From NCBI GenBank assembly GCA_905221605.1, contig CAJNDS010002687.1:122001-186000 (forward strand): 64,000 bases of DNA, given 5' to 3'. The stretch comes from Symbiodinium natans (Eukaryota > Sar > Dinophyceae > Suessiales > Symbiodiniaceae). A program made the translations under genes and the position numbers. Shown in pieces: positions 19,957 through 30,960 of the stretch. The notes beneath the pieces are model-generated. The model had not been told where the DNA came from, did no database searches, and was given only the letters and a program-made list of their open reading frames with translations. How positions within the stretch are numbered: the first letter of the stretch is position 1; each line of letters opens with the position of its first letter.

Positions 19957-21498
19957 CTACTTAGGCTCTACTTGCCGTCTCGTGGCATAGTCGCTGAAGT
20001 CGATCGGGCTGTCACTGAAGCCATTCATCTTGATGATCAATTTTGCTGCTAAGTCGTCCTGCATTATGTTCTTGCCGCGCGGCGAAGACAGCACGAACGC
20101 AACGTAAACCGTGCAAGCTGCAATGAATGCTTGCTCATAGTTGGACAGTTGCTGCTTCGAGCTTGCGCCATCGATGATGCCAGCAATCATCTGCATGACT
20201 TTGACAAACGGCTGCTTGATCAGATCCAGAAACTTCGGGTGCTGATGAGGAAGGTAAATAGCTGCTGTCCCAAGTGCCAAGACCATCCACATGATCGTGT
20301 CTGGGTCCAACACCTCCTGGAGTCCGGCTTTCTTCCTGCCCATTGCTGCCAGGGACTCGTCACTGAGCTGAACTTGCGTGAACTGGATGACAAGCTGGGT
20401 GACTTCAATGATGTTGTAGACTGTCAAAGGGATCTCATCAGCACTGCCCGGCTTCCGCTTCAGTAGCACCTTGGCTGCTTGGCTGCGTGCCACCTGCATC
20501 TTGGAGTCCACCTCATATGCGACCATGGCCCGCGGGAAGAAACGCATCATCAGCATGTGCCCAACGAGCACCGGGTCGTTCTCTTTCCTCACATCCCCAC
20601 GCTCCAGTGCCTCTACCGCCTTCGCCGAGCGACCACACAGGATCTCACCAGCCTGGACCTCCGCGGCATAGTCAGAGAGACGCTTGGGCTGCTCCAAAGC
20701 CTCCTTGCCATTCAAGTACAGAAAAACCAGCAAACCGTCCACAACCACGGTGACCACCACTGGCATAGCCTGCTCCAGAATTGCTAGGGAGGACTGTGCC
20801 GACTCCAGCCTGCCCGATTTCGTGCGGACCTGCACGCATACCGTGAAGTCTTCCAAGCTGACAAAGACGTTCGGCAGGTTGGACTCGTTTACAATGAGAG
20901 CTTGAAAGCTGGGCGCCGCAGCCTTGATGCAAAGCTCACGCTTCAGTGCCACCACGCACATCAAAGTATAGGCGGGAAAAACGGCCGGGTGTGCCTGCAG
21001 CCCGCTCACTGCCTCATCGTCACCCTCTCGCTTTGCTCCAAGCAACTGAAGCAGTCTTGCAGCATCGTCCGGGTGCAAACGCCCAACTGCGCGCTCTTTC
21101 TTCTCCAGCAAGCACCCTTTGTCTTGCAATTCAGCTGACGACTGTGGCAGGCCAAGTGCAGATAAGCAGAACAAAGCTGCATTCTGCAGGCGGATGGTGC
21201 TGTTCACTTCGGTTGATCCGGTCTCATTTCTGGCTATCACGTTGTCCCGGTGGGCCCTGCGTGCATCAGCGCTGAGACAATTCCTTGGCACGGTCAACTG
21301 ATTCGCATCCAAGCATGGCAGCTCTTCAGGGATTCGGTTGACACGACTTGAAGGACAGCAAACAGAAAAGGGTCTGGGGCAGGCTGTGCGCCTGACATTT
21401 AGGGCATCAACCCAAACAAGGCAATGCCGCGGCCCTATTGCTATTGACTTGGCTAGACTTCCCAAACCCAAGCTTGCTCTAGAGGACTGAACCAGCAC
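19957..21498 (-). CDS. main exon of the large gene: ConA-like segment plus helical repeats
   Basis: This is the longest host frame in the region, 513 codons. The first 60 or so residues look like translated intron. From about residue 65 the sequence is coding-like to the end. Residues about 205-265 (VFVSLEDFTVCVQVRTKSGR ... VVVTVVVDGLLVFLYLNGKE) match the ConA/LamG jelly-roll pattern in which V-x-V-D-G-x-x-x-x-Y-L-N-G follows a beta sandwich. After it come helices (NDPVLVGHMLMMRFFPRAMV, YNIIEVTQLVIQFTQVQLSD, DPDTIMWMVLALGTAAIYLP, YEQAFIAACTVYVAFVLSSP) of HEAT/ARM type. The frame ends at TAG (19957-19959). Just before it lies a GC-type donor-like GCAAGT at 19975-19970. Function unknown; probably a scaffold. 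Confidence 0.6.
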   Translation of the reverse strand: MLVQSSRASLGLGSLAKSIAIGPRHCLVWVDALNVRRTACPRPFSVCCPSSRVNRIPEELPCLDANQLTVPRNCLSADARRAHRDNVIARNETGSTEVNSTIRLQNAALFCLSALGLPQSSAELQDKGCLLEKKERAVGRLHPDDAARLLQLLGAKREGDDEAVSGLQAHPAVFPAYTLMCVVALKRELCIKAAAPSFQALIVNESNLPNVFVSLEDFTVCVQVRTKSGRLESAQSSLAILEQAMPVVVTVVVDGLLVFLYLNGKEALEQPKRLSDYAAEVQAGEILCGRSAKAVEALERGDVRKENDPVLVGHMLMMRFFPRAMVAYEVDSKMQVARSQAAKVLLKRKPGSADEIPLTVYNIIEVTQLVIQFTQVQLSDESLAAMGRKKAGLQEVLDPDTIMWMVLALGTAAIYLPHQHPKFLDLIKQPFVKVMQMIAGIIDGASSKQQLSNYEQAFIAACTVYVAFVLSSPRGKNIMQDDLAAKLIIKMNGFSDSPIDFSDYATRRQVEPK

Positions 21499-21782
21499 GC
21501 ATGCGGATGAGGACTTATGCTAGCATACTGAGTATACTGTTTACTCCCCCGCCTTTGGCGGCAGAAGGCCACGTTGCAGCAGGAACCGGCTCAATGGAGT
21601 CAATAAAGCCCCTTTGTAGGTTTGGTAAGATTCGTCAAACACGGAAGTCCCGGTTGGGCGGCAGTTGCTCTTTCAGTAGGACTGCTGCTGCAGGAAGCTC
21701 AATTGTAAATTGTAAATCGGGCAACCTCTGCCCTTTTGCTCCGTACTTGTTTTACACCGTGCACTTGAGCTCTTACAGTGTT

Positions 21783-22019
21783 TCACAGGCTTGCAAAAAA
21801 CTTGACACCCCGAAGATCTTCCGGTTTTGCCATTCTGTTCTTGCAGCCCCATTTGGATTTTAAGTCAAGTCCAAGAGTCTGAAGGCCAACACTGAACATG
21901 TTATTGTCAAACATCAGCAGCTCGGCAGAGCGATGCTCATCGCCAGCAACACAATGTCCTAGCAAATGCACCTCACGAAGCTTCACGAAGGGCTCTGCTA
22001 TCACTGGGATCGCAGGCAA
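21783..22019 (-). CDS. exon of the large minus-strand gene
   Basis: Frame of 78 codons: AIPVIAEPFVKLREVHLLGH, CVAGDEHRSAELLMFDNNMF, SVGLQTLGLDLKSKWG. Well-balanced composition and no low complexity. It is the next upstream exon of the ConA/HEAT protein. Exon edges are unclear. Confidence 0.45.
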   Translation of the reverse strand: MPAIPVIAEPFVKLREVHLLGHCVAGDEHRSAELLMFDNNMFSVGLQTLGLDLKSKWGCKNRMAKPEDLRGVKFFASL

Positions 22020-22345
22020 AGAGAATCAGCTGCACTGCTCGGGCCGGTACAACGCACGCCTGCTCCCACAAGTACCTGCGAGGTTCAAAGAAAACAACGC
22101 TAGAGGACGTGGGAGACCCCTGATGACAAGAAAACATCGGAGTCAGTGCTTTAGCTCTTTGCTTGGGAACACGCCTCTCTGGCTTTTGGAGTTGTCTCTC
22201 TTTTTCTTTGAGGAAAGTCTTGGGGCCGACATCTTTCAAGAGAAAAAGTAGAAGGAACTACTCCTGAGGGATGGGATTGACTCGGAAGCTGCTGGGCAGC
22301 AGGAACCACCGCCAACATTAGTCATAACCAGTCCTAGTCTGCCTG

Positions 22346-22445
22346 CGCTATGGTGGGAGGGCACTGGTCACTCATCTCCATGCTGATGAGGAAGTCAAAG
22401 AGGCGGACCAGCTTGCCCAAGTGCGGCATCAAGGCTCCCTGTCTA
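22346..22445 (-). CDS. short exon of the large minus-strand gene
   Basis: Found by translating the minus strand: GALMPHLGKLVRLFDFLISM then EMSDQCPPTIAQ, ending in CAG followed by GCAGAC, a plausible GC donor. The pattern LVRLFDFLI...PP recalls helices of very large scaffold proteins. It is too short for the usual minimum-length ORF filters. Confidence 0.45.
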
Positions 22446-22499
22446 GAGGGCACAAGAGCGCACAAGAGGGCGCAAGAGTCTCTCAACATGTGAGGTGCA

Positions 22500-22612
22500 A
22501 AATCTCCCCACTGAGCCCCACTGCCTTGTCCTCAGGCCGCAAGATGAGAAGGTCAATGGATTTCAGGATTGCACTGCAGGCCTTCATGCCTTTGGACCTG
22601 GAGCCAGACATC
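22500..22612 (-). CDS. short exon of the large minus-strand gene
   Basis: Minus-strand translation gives SKGMKACSAILKSIDLLILR then PEDKAVGLSGE. Two short helices with a charged loop. Same strand and spacing as the neighbouring exon at 22346-22445, about 60 bases away, so the intron between them would be small. Confidence 0.45.
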
Positions 22613-23279
22613 ATTTACAATGAAACACTTTTGAACAGGCAGTGGGGGTGGCACCGTACCGATGGCTGGGTGACATGGACCTCGGAACGACCCAAGTCAG
22701 AGCTCAGGCCGCCTAACACCGACCTCCACCTTCCGAATTCGAAACCCTCCTCAGCTTCTGGCCAGCATGGTGAACACACAGCCCAGGGCTTTTGCCCTGC
22801 TGTCCAAGGCACCGAGGTTTCGCGAATTCCTGGCAGGGTGCTGCAGGCAGATCCCCATGGGGTCCAAACCCTCCAAAAATGGAACCCATGCGAGGCAAAC
22901 CGAACAAAGCCAGCAGGCAAGACATCAACCCCGTGTACTGCTTGTTGCATCCGTCACTGACCATCCAGAGCAACCTGCTCCATTGCTCTCAATCATCCCG
23001 AAACATGGCGGGCAAAGGGGATCAACTGCATTCCCAATCCTTGCGACACACTTGAAAAGCCAGCGCCTCTCAGCTCGAGACTTCAAGTCAGGCCAAACCT
23101 ACAGCAAAAGGTCACAGTGAACGCAACTGATCTCGTCTCCTCATGCTGAGGCTTCGGGCTGGTAGCAAGCGGTAGCCTCGGCGAAGGGTGTAAATCCCCG
23201 GAAGTTTGCACAACGTTCTTACACATTTTTTGCAGCGTGTACTTTTCACTTTGCTCTACCTTCCGCTCTCATGGATTTC

Positions 23280-23860
23280 TCACCTTGCACAAAGGCGCAC
23301 GAGCATGCGCAGCTTCCCAGATTACGCCACGGCACTGTGCGGGTATTCCTCGTACTGCAGGAGGGACAGGCTTTCAATGGTGAAGACCCTGGCCACATGC
23401 GGCTTCTGCCAAGAAGAACTTCACGGTAGCACCGAAAGCGATGCCGGGTCCGCTTCTCACAGCCCGCACCATCGGCAAAAATGCCCAGAAAGTCTGTGGC
23501 TCGACTGGCCGCGTTGCAGAAGCCAAGCCTTCGAGACTCACCACTTGCTGGTTGACACACAATTATCTTAAAGCGGCATCCCTGTACGATGGCATGATGA
23601 ACAATGTGCCATTTTCTGGAACACCCGGTGTCTGAGTGGGAAGTCCGCCCTCTCGGCCTGTTAAGCTCCAGGGACTTCTCGAAGACTTTCTCCGAGGACG
23701 TTTTGCAAAGATGCATGGTGGATGTGTGGTCCTGCCATTTGGCATTCTGATGTACCAAACCCTCTGGTATGGTTCCAAACGCAGGCAGAGCATCCTGATG
23801 AATCTGGAACACCACTCGCATCAATTCACCCTCCAGAAAAGCAGCCTGACACAATGCTGA
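23280..23860 (-). CDS. exons of the large minus-strand gene
   Basis: Frame 23854-23640 begins MCQAAFLEGELMRVVFQIHQ, continues DALPAFGTIPEGLVHQNAKW and ends SEKVFEKSLELN. Frame 23562-23374 continues VVSLEGLASATRPVEPQTFW, AFLPMVRAVRSGPGIAFGAT and VKFFLAEAACG. Immediately after, in another frame, comes VARVFTIESLSLLQYEEYPH (about 23390-23320). The last join is seamless but shifts frame by one base. Helical and beta elements mix. No family was assigned. Confidence 0.45.
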
Positions 23861-24340
23861 CTGACCGCCGCCATGTCACACAGTTACTATGATTAAAGTG
23901 CACAGATGTGTACGGCTTCCAGTTGCTTAGAGCCCTTCACTGCCTCATCGAGATACTCCACCTGTGGCTCACCGAGTCCACCTGATCTTATCAGCGGGCA
24001 TTTACGGGGTCGTTGTGCTATTACGTGCTAGCAACTGCGGTGGTCAAGAATCGTCTAATGGTCTAGGAGCGTTCAAGTGCTGATAGGGTTTCTTTGCACA
24101 AAACAAACTTGTCAAGAGGTTGAGAAGTGGTACAATCGTTTCTCGAAGAAATTCTAAGCAGCCTGGCGCACCAAGGCCAACAACACCAGCAAAAAGCCCA
24201 GGCAGTGGCACCCGGTGCTTCGCTTGGCAGAAACGAGCCGTTGATGCGTACCAGGAAAAGCACAGAGTGAGCTGAGCCCAGTGCTGTATGCCTAGACAAT
24301 ATAGTTTGCAGACTGATGCATCGGCATGCTGTACATGTTT

Positions 24341-24686
24341 TCACGCTGGTGACAAAAACTCCTGGCTACACAGTACTTGTCCAGAAAATGCAGCAACGCA
24401 AGATTTCTGACCATTGTCAGACACAGAAACAATGGTCGCCTCAGCCCTGAACACAAAACTGACATGATCGCCCACCTCACTCCCCCTTCGAGATTCGGGT
24501 CTTGACGACCCCCTCAAACCCCGCCGTGCTGGCAAACAGCCCGTCCCCTCCTGCCGATGCCAACCCCACTATCCCCGTTTTTACCACGACCTTGTTCTTC
24601 ACAACGGGCCGATACAACAAGCATGAAAAGCACCGATGACGGCACCCTTCTCTCGTGAGCTGTCGAACCTGCATGCGTGAATGCAT
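24341..24686 (-). CDS. exons of the large minus-strand gene, beta-rich
   Basis: Frame 24686-24477 contains CRHRCFSCLLYRPVVKNKVV and GLASAGGDGLFASTAGFEGV. Frame 24535-24341 contains GDHVSFVFRAEATIVSVSDN, GQKSCVAAFSGQVLCSQEFL. The alternating hydrophobic pattern of the second resembles strands of a ConA/SPRY-type sandwich, as in the 19957-21498 exon. Confidence 0.4.
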
Positions 24687-24689
24687 CGA

Positions 24690-26085
24690 AAAGAGCGAAA
24701 CGTGTGTCAGGCTGGGATTTAGGATTCTTGAGTTTCAAGCAACAAGACCCCTGGCTTCACCAGGCCTTTGACTTGCAGGATTCGCGGGTTTGGGGCTTGA
24801 GGACGAGATCTGGGGCTTCTTTGTGTTTCTTGCCGTGCGCTTTGTTGCATATGCGCACTTGGGCGTGGCTCGGAGGTGTTCCGGCTTCGACTTACCGGGC
24901 GATGTCACTTGCTCATTTGGCATGATGATGTACGAACAAAAGGAATAAATCACATGCGCGCACTGCGTTCATAAGCTGCAGAGGCAAGCTGAACAGGTCA
25001 ACACAAATGAAATGCTCGTCAGTTTGTGAAGTAGAAACCTTATCACGGTGTCATGGTCGGGGAGCATCACACAAGATCAGGAAACAGCATTTATGCCTCC
25101 TAACTTGTTGCGGGCTCTATTACTTGCAAAATTCAAGCTGCTTGAAAGTGTAGAAAAGCGAAGGAACAGCCGTGGCTGTTGAAGGTCACGTCGTTTCTTG
25201 AAAACGCATGGGTTCTTTCAGGCTGGTGCGCTTGCTCGTGCTCCTGGGCCCGGGCCGATCAATGTGTAACATCGGCGAAATTGCCCAATATCTGTCATGT
25301 CCATCTCAGGGACGAAGTACACCTCAAAAAGCATGCAGCAGCTTGTGCGTGCACTCCACAATCCCCCCAGTTGCACGCATCGCACCAGCCTCAATCTGGC
25401 CCAGCCGGAAACCAAACCGCTTCTCGACACGCTTGTCCTACAGACTCCAGTGCTGCAATCGCTTGGCGACGGGGTTTTAGCGGCTTCTGCACGACTTGAC
25501 GCAAGCACAATTGGAGCCGAAAGGGTCGAGGTACTCAAGAAGAGCAAGGATGGGCCGTGAGAGGGCTAATGAGGAGCCTGACTACAAATCGGGAGACACA
25601 ATGTGTACATATCTGGAATCCTGTCAGCGACGTTGCAGAGGAACAAACCCCATCCTTCAAGAGAGTTGACAAGAAACCCCGAATGATCTACACCAAACAA
25701 AGCATCTCTGCTGGCCTACCGGTACATAGGGAGGCCAGGCGGACGCAACGCAAGGAAGACGAAAGCGAAGAACATCAACAATGTAAAACGGCGTGCTGAA
25801 AGCTATCAACAACGGGCGACTCACTCATCCCTCCCACCCCCGACAGACTCAACCAAACTGCGCGAAGATGTCCCTTGGCATGAGGAGCAACTACACAAGT
25901 CCTTCCATGAAACAAACGCAGTGCTTCTTCAACCTTGTCGGACCAGTTCAGAGGCCAGAGTGGCCAAAGCGAAATCCAAATTTGAACAGGATGGCTCCCC
26001 TTGCAAGGCATGGAATGGGCCAACAGCATGCCGACCGAGTGCGAGCTGAACCTGCGCTTCTTGGAATGGCAACTGATTCAACTGA
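24690..26085. other. mostly non-coding, one weak minus-strand exon
   Basis: Only a short minus-strand piece near 25290-25370 (MLFEVYFVPEMDMTDIGQF) looks like protein. The rest has random-looking frames on both strands and probably consists of introns of the large gene. Confidence 0.35.
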
Positions 26086-26089
26086 TGTC

Positions 26090-26185
26090 CTCTCCCAAGT
26101 TGTCGATGGAGAAGTAGAAGGACACGGTCATCTCGCCTGCACTCTTTACAGACAATGGCTCAAGTGTAAGATCGACCTGCCAAGA
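26090..26185 (-). CDS. short exon of the large minus-strand gene
   Basis: Minus-strand translation after a possible acceptor (TTGGCAG) gives VDLTLEPLSVKSAGEMTVSF then YFSIDNLGEDIS. Alternating hydrophobic residues suggest beta strands of a ConA-like sandwich. A stop follows, as expected if the exon ends there. Confidence 0.4.
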
Positions 26186-26757
26186 CCCAAGCGCAGAGAG
26201 CCAAAGTTCAGAGGTGGTATGTACCTGGCGAAACTGCTACTGGTAGCGTGGCATTCCACTGCCGTTGCACCCGAGAAAGATGCCAGGCTGGCAAGGCTGC
26301 ATAGCTGTAGGATGTAAATGACAGCTGTCCATTCCTAGGCCACCGTGGAGCAACGAAGAGCAACGAAGCCTTTCTGTGAAATTCATTGGAATTCTGAAGT
26401 TGCCTTGAGACGCCTTGAGGCGATGGCTTGACTACCGCATTGTCACGAGCTTGGACGTCGCACTTAAAGAAGGTGTACCTCGGCAATCGGACATCATCAG
26501 GCCATGAACGCACCATTGAGGGACAGCACTTGGGCCCAAACTTCTCCGTGAAATCCCCAAAATCACTTGCCGCGACCTTGCCATTCAATGGCCAGCACAG
26601 CCACCCTCACTAAATCGTCCATTGGAGCCGGTGCAGCTCCTTGAAACCAAGCCCGCAACATCCAAAGGTAGCACATCAAGACGAGAGTACCTGCAAGGAG
26701 CAAATTTCCGTCTCACAAAATGCAAAACGTCGCCAATCGATTGGTTATGCTTGTCGA

Positions 26758-26836
26758 GCCGGCGCACTTGAGCACGCGCTCAATCAGATGTGGATGTTCC
26801 TCCAAGATGTATTGAGTTGCCTCAATGGCATGTGAA
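26758..26836 (-). CDS. short exon of the large minus-strand gene
   Basis: Minus-strand translation gives SHAIEATQYILEEHPHLIER then VLKCAG. Two HEAT-like helices with good composition; too short for a standard ORF cutoff. Confidence 0.4.
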
Positions 26837-26860
26837 AAAGGTTCCGGTTGCTGTGGTTAT

Positions 26861-27300
26861 TCAACAAGGTCGACGTGCTTCTTCTAAGCTAAGCAAAACT
26901 GCTATTGATGTCCAATTCAACAGAGGCTTGCGCAACGGAGCTGTCATAGCCAGAAAGGACCTGTCAAAGCGGCGCACGTTTTTGCATCTCACAACATCCG
27001 CCATGACATGCACAGCTGCATGTGCCTCATGCATGCGGTGGAAAGCATCACAAACCTCTCGATCATTCCAGCCCTCCAAATTCTCCTCGCATCCAAGACA
27101 AGGCAGATTCTCGGAAACCGCTTATTGTGGCAAGATGCATGTCTTCCAGATTCGACAAGCACGAAGCATGCTGAGTGCCCCGCAAAGGCTCGAAGAGCCC
27201 TGAAACGATGACGAGACATGCTTTCACAGCATTGTGAACTAGAGTAACTAGAGATCTGAGAGAGCAGCTCGAAATGCTCGTGCTGCAGGGCGCTGGCCAT
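26861..27300 (-). CDS. exons at the 5' side of the large minus-strand gene
   Basis: Frame 27079-26861 reads REVCDAFHRMHEAHAAVHVM, ADVVRCKNVRRFDRSFLAMT and APLRKPLLNW. It has good helical composition. Upstream, 27300-27240 gives ASALQHEHFELLSQIS in a different frame, and between them several frames compete. This is the highest-coordinate coding found before the methyltransferase gene, so it may be near the 5' end. Confidence 0.4.
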
Positions 27301-27583
27301 GGTTTCCCCAGGCCGAGCCCTTCAACAGCTTCACGCATCTGTCCAAAACTTGTCATGAATCTCTCAGGGCATGACCTCTTGCGTCAATATCAAGCAGGTC
27401 CGCAGGAGCGTGTTGCCTGACAGCTGAGCATTCAAGCATGCAGCAATGATTTCATTGAAGGAGCAGATAAAAACAGGTGTGCTTCTGCCGTGCTGGCATG
27501 AAAGAACACTGGTCTGGTCCACAGCAACTCGGCAAAGGATGGGTGTCGCGGCTTCGTGATATCAACAGTACCCTGATTTTCTT

Positions 27584-28516
27584 TCATTTCTTGCGTGCGA
27601 CGATCCGCATGTAGGTACAGGCTGCAACGCCATAAACACTGTGGGACTCGCCGATTTCGACCGGGGAAAGCCCTGTTGCACGGACCCACTTGCCAATGTC
27701 GGTACAAACTTCGATATCGAAGTCTTGAGCTTTCAGGCTGTCCAAGAGATCGCGCAGGGCCAAAGGCATGAAAGCGTCGCAGAGTAGTATCAGCCCGTTC
27801 GGTCGCAGCACTTCTCTTGCTGACTGTGCAAACGCAGTCTTGTCCTCGATGTCCGTCTCAACACAAAGCAAAGCATCAAAAGCATCAGCCCCAAACTGCG
27901 TGTGTAGAGACCCCATGTCTGCCTGCTCGTACCGCAAATTCGGAGGTAGAGGCATGTGGATCGTGTGGATGCTCATACATGCGCTGATGTTGTCTTGCAA
28001 AGCATCGGTGGCAACGTATTCCCGCGGCTGAGCGACTTCAGCTAAATATCTCGCACCGCCACCTCTCATGCAACCGACCTCCAACACAGACTTTTCTCGG
28101 AGATGGTCCTCCCTGACATCAAGAATCGACTCGCCCGACGTCATGGCAACGTGCCAGTACAAGGCTGCTCCATACATGTGCATCTGCCATTCCCAAGAGC
28201 CTTTCGGGAAGCCTTTCCACAACACTATGTCGGGACGGGGGATGGGCATTCCAAACTTACCTCCAGAGTTGCAAATGTCAAGAATGGGTGGGTAGGTCGA
28301 TGCATTCGCCTTGCCGAACCACCTCTCCATCTGGAAAAAAAAACGGCTCATCAGTGTCTCTGGCAAATAGTTCCGCCAGTCTGGGAGCTCTGCAACATAT
28401 CCACGCTTGGGATTCTTCCTGGCCCAGTACGTCCTCTTCCCGACAAACCAATGCCTTGAGGAGACAAGAGAAACATGCGTCCGGCGGAGCACTCCGCGGG
28501 CTTTGCATGGCAGCAT
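27584..28516 (-). CDS. SAM-dependent methyltransferase, class I
   Basis: An intact single-exon frame of 310 residues with an ATG at 28516. Residues 144-160 are motif I (V-L-E-V-G-C-M-R-G-G-G), the glycine loop that holds S-adenosylmethionine. D171 after the second strand fits the adenosine-ribose contact. D200 (Q-A-D) and E220 (C-V-E) sit where motifs II and III are expected, and L-R-P-N-G-L-I-L at 237-244 is the usual strand near the end of Methyltransf_11/25-type domains. The N-terminal 80 residues are basic and aromatic, without a clear signal peptide. The substrate cannot be told from sequence. It lies upstream of the large HEAT-like gene on the same strand, in keeping with unidirectional gene clusters in dinoflagellates. 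No frameshifts, unlike its neighbour. Confidence 0.85.
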   Translation of the reverse strand: MLPCKARGVLRRTHVSLVSSRHWFVGKRTYWARKNPKRGYVAELPDWRNYLPETLMSRFFFQMERWFGKANASTYPPILDICNSGGKFGMPIPRPDIVLWKGFPKGSWEWQMHMYGAALYWHVAMTSGESILDVREDHLREKSVLEVGCMRGGGARYLAEVAQPREYVATDALQDNISACMSIHTIHMPLPPNLRYEQADMGSLHTQFGADAFDALLCVETDIEDKTAFAQSAREVLRPNGLILLCDAFMPLALRDLLDSLKAQDFDIEVCTDIGKWVRATGLSPVEIGESHSVYGVAACTYMRIVARKK

Positions 28517-30599
28517 GGTTATATTCGATGTCCTTTTGCAAACTTAGTGCCGCCCTTTGAGCACAGAGGCAGCTGTCGACTTCGGTCGTGACCCGATGTC
28601 ATTGATATGTTGAAACTGTGAATGGCTGGGGTGCAAAAACATCAACGTGGCAAGGATATTCCGGCCTGTCCGTGCGCAACGTCTTTGGCGCCCGACATCC
28701 TGAAAGCAGGTACACGTCCATACAGAAGCATAATAAAGAGGCATCAGCGCACGCCAACCTAGGCAAGCTGCAACTGTCAAGCACAAATTCAACTCACGCC
28801 TGGCATGCACGGTCATCTGCCGCAGACCTACCTATGCTGCTTTTGTTGCATCTGTCTTCAGCGACACTGCACGCTAAGAGCTGCGTGCTAATGGCTTATT
28901 ACATGTGTACTACCACGTCAGTCGCCAGCTACGGCGGACGGCTTGTAAAGGATTGCCAATGTGCATGAAAAATGTTCATCTGTTTTTCGTGCGCGGGCTG
29001 CAGGACAAGAATACTGGGCCAGAGGCTCACAAGCATGCGCACTGTACGGACCATGTCACTTCACCATGCCTCGCTCCAAAGCACAGTTAGTACTTGTTAG
29101 CTTCCCAGGTTCTTGCAAGTGGACGACCTCAGAAGATGTTTCAAGAGACGGCAGCCTGGAACTTGGCTCACCGCAATGGATTCTTGAGTCCCCTTTGCCT
29201 CCAGGTTTGCCCGTGATCGTTGCCATGCGAGGCGCGCAGCACGGCTGAGAATGCCTTGCAGCGTCCTGGCGCTGTCCAAACAGCATGCGCGTGAAAGCGT
29301 CGAATCTGAGAACGCCTCGTTGCCACCTCTGTCGTGAAAGCCTGAATGTCGTCTGAGTGTGGAGCAAAGCCACCTCATCAACGCAACATGAAGAATGGTG
29401 GGGGACTTTTAAAACCACGGAACAATCGGAAAATCATAGTTAGCTTCGAGAATCGGGAAGTTGTATGCTCCAGTTCCCGACCTTCTGCTAGAATTTGTTG
29501 AATGATCGGAAGTACCTGACATCTGAAACAATGTCACCAGACGTCACCATTCGACTGTAAGCACAATTGAAAGTACGACACACACCGCTGCTTGATGGCA
29601 CTCAACGTTTCCCGAATCTCCAGAATTAAAACCGTCAAGATGCTGCATCTTTGCGTTCCGCCATGTCATGAAAATGAGATGCGGGAAAACGTTGAAGATA
29701 TCTTTGCAACGCCTACAGCACATGAGATGACGTCGATGCCGATGCCAATGCATGTAGCAAACTGCAACAACACACCTTGAGCAATCAATCAACAATCAAC
29801 AATCTTTGAAACATCGGCGGCAGAAGGGGAAAATGCGGAGGACTTGCCGTGAAAAACATACTGGTTTCAACAAAAATCTACAGGTAAGTGATGTTTTTGC
29901 TGTTGCCGGGAGCTCATTTAACTACTTTGGCAACCCGGTATTTTCAGAGACTTAGGCCAATGTGCTTGATCAATTCACAGGCAATGTACCAAAAGCCTTA
30001 AATTACGAACCTGCTTATGCGTCGAAAGTTTCATTGCTCGTGCTTGTAGAGCAGCACTTTTACAAACACCCACGTTATGGGGAGCGTTTAGCCGCTTATG
30101 AAGGAATGTGCATTTGGGATCGCCGACGCCTGTGGAGCCTAACTAGCCAGTGCAGTATCAGCTAACTAAACCAATTGGATAAGAAATGTCCATCCATTAC
30201 ATATCTTGTAATGGCAATGTTTCTTGCAACGGTCCGGGTGGATTCGTGGAGCGCCTTGGCAATTTGATGCCTGTTTCCAGCAGAGGCAGTCATGGAACAA
30301 ACCAGCACTCCTGCGCCGTGGACTTGTTGTGCAGTGTCGTTGCCGCGCCGCCTTTTACAAACTTCGGACTCCGCCATCGCGGAGCAAATGGGCACTGGCG
30401 GACGCCTTCGAACTCGGAGGTGTGATCAAACATATTGTTTTTGCCATATCTACTCTTCTCAAAACGCGAATGATTCACGCTGTAGCACGCAAGACGGTCG
30501 ACTGCTACCATATTCAAAACTTGGGATGAGGCACTTGGGATCAAACATTTTGTTTTCGAAAAGAACACTGTGACGGGAAACAGTGACTGCGAAAAGACA

Positions 30600-30655
30600 C
30601 GGGTATGACCGAGCATGACCGGGCCTGACCGGGCATGACCAGGTATGACCCCATG
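30600..30655 (+). repeat. short tandem repeat, about 10-bp units GGGCATGACC
   Basis: Five near-identical copies of (G/A)(G/A)GCATGACC in a row, followed by GCGGGCATGCCCG, a palindrome. Confidence 0.8.
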
Positions 30656-30689
30656 CGCGGGCATGCCCGTGTATGCCCTAAACACAGAC

Positions 30690-30960
30690 CCAAACCCAAA
30701 AACACCGCCAATCCAAAACGCACAACCCACAAGCCAAAAAAAACAAACCCCAAACCCCAACACTTACAACCCCAAACCCAACAACTTCAACCCGAAACCT
30801 TCAACCGCCCTGGCTCGCTAACCCCCAAACCCAAAGACCCCAAAACCCAAAAACCTTAACCCAAACCGTAACTCCCTCGATCCAAAACCCCAGAGCCCCA
30901 AAGCCCCCAAACCCTAAGTACTCAACCCCAAAACCCCAAAGCCCCGAACTCTAAGCACAA
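30690..30960 (-). repeat. degenerate telomere-like tract
   Basis: Almost uninterrupted run of ACCCAAAACCC, CCCCAAACCC and AACCCTAA variants. It reads as diverged CCCTAAA repeats. Frames through it give Pro/Lys/Thr-rich nonsense. Confidence 0.65.

Larger units (their letters stand above)
12490..27360 (-). other. region of minus-strand exons, probably one very large HEAT/ARM-like protein
   Basis: Across almost 15 kb the minus strand carries segment after segment with protein-like composition (helical, Leu/Val/Ala-rich, few low-complexity stretches), interrupted by stretches with stops and by frame changes. The plus strand has only shadow frames. The simplest model is a single multi-exon gene read from about 27.4 kb down to about 12.5 kb, encoding a scaffold made mainly of helical repeats with at least one ConA/LamG-like beta segment. 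I cannot name the family: very large E3-ligase, BEACH and RME-8-like proteins were considered without a decisive motif. Individual exons follow; boundaries are approximate. Confidence 0.45.

Noticed and set aside
12490-27360. Naming the large minus-strand gene (RME-8/DNAJC13, UBR4-like, BEACH-type were considered)
   Set aside because: No DnaJ, IWN, UBR-box, BEACH or HECT motif could be seen. Similar helix composition is not enough.
30635-30859. Pro/Lys/Thr-rich plus-strand frame
   Set aside because: It is a translation of the degenerate CCCTAAA tract.
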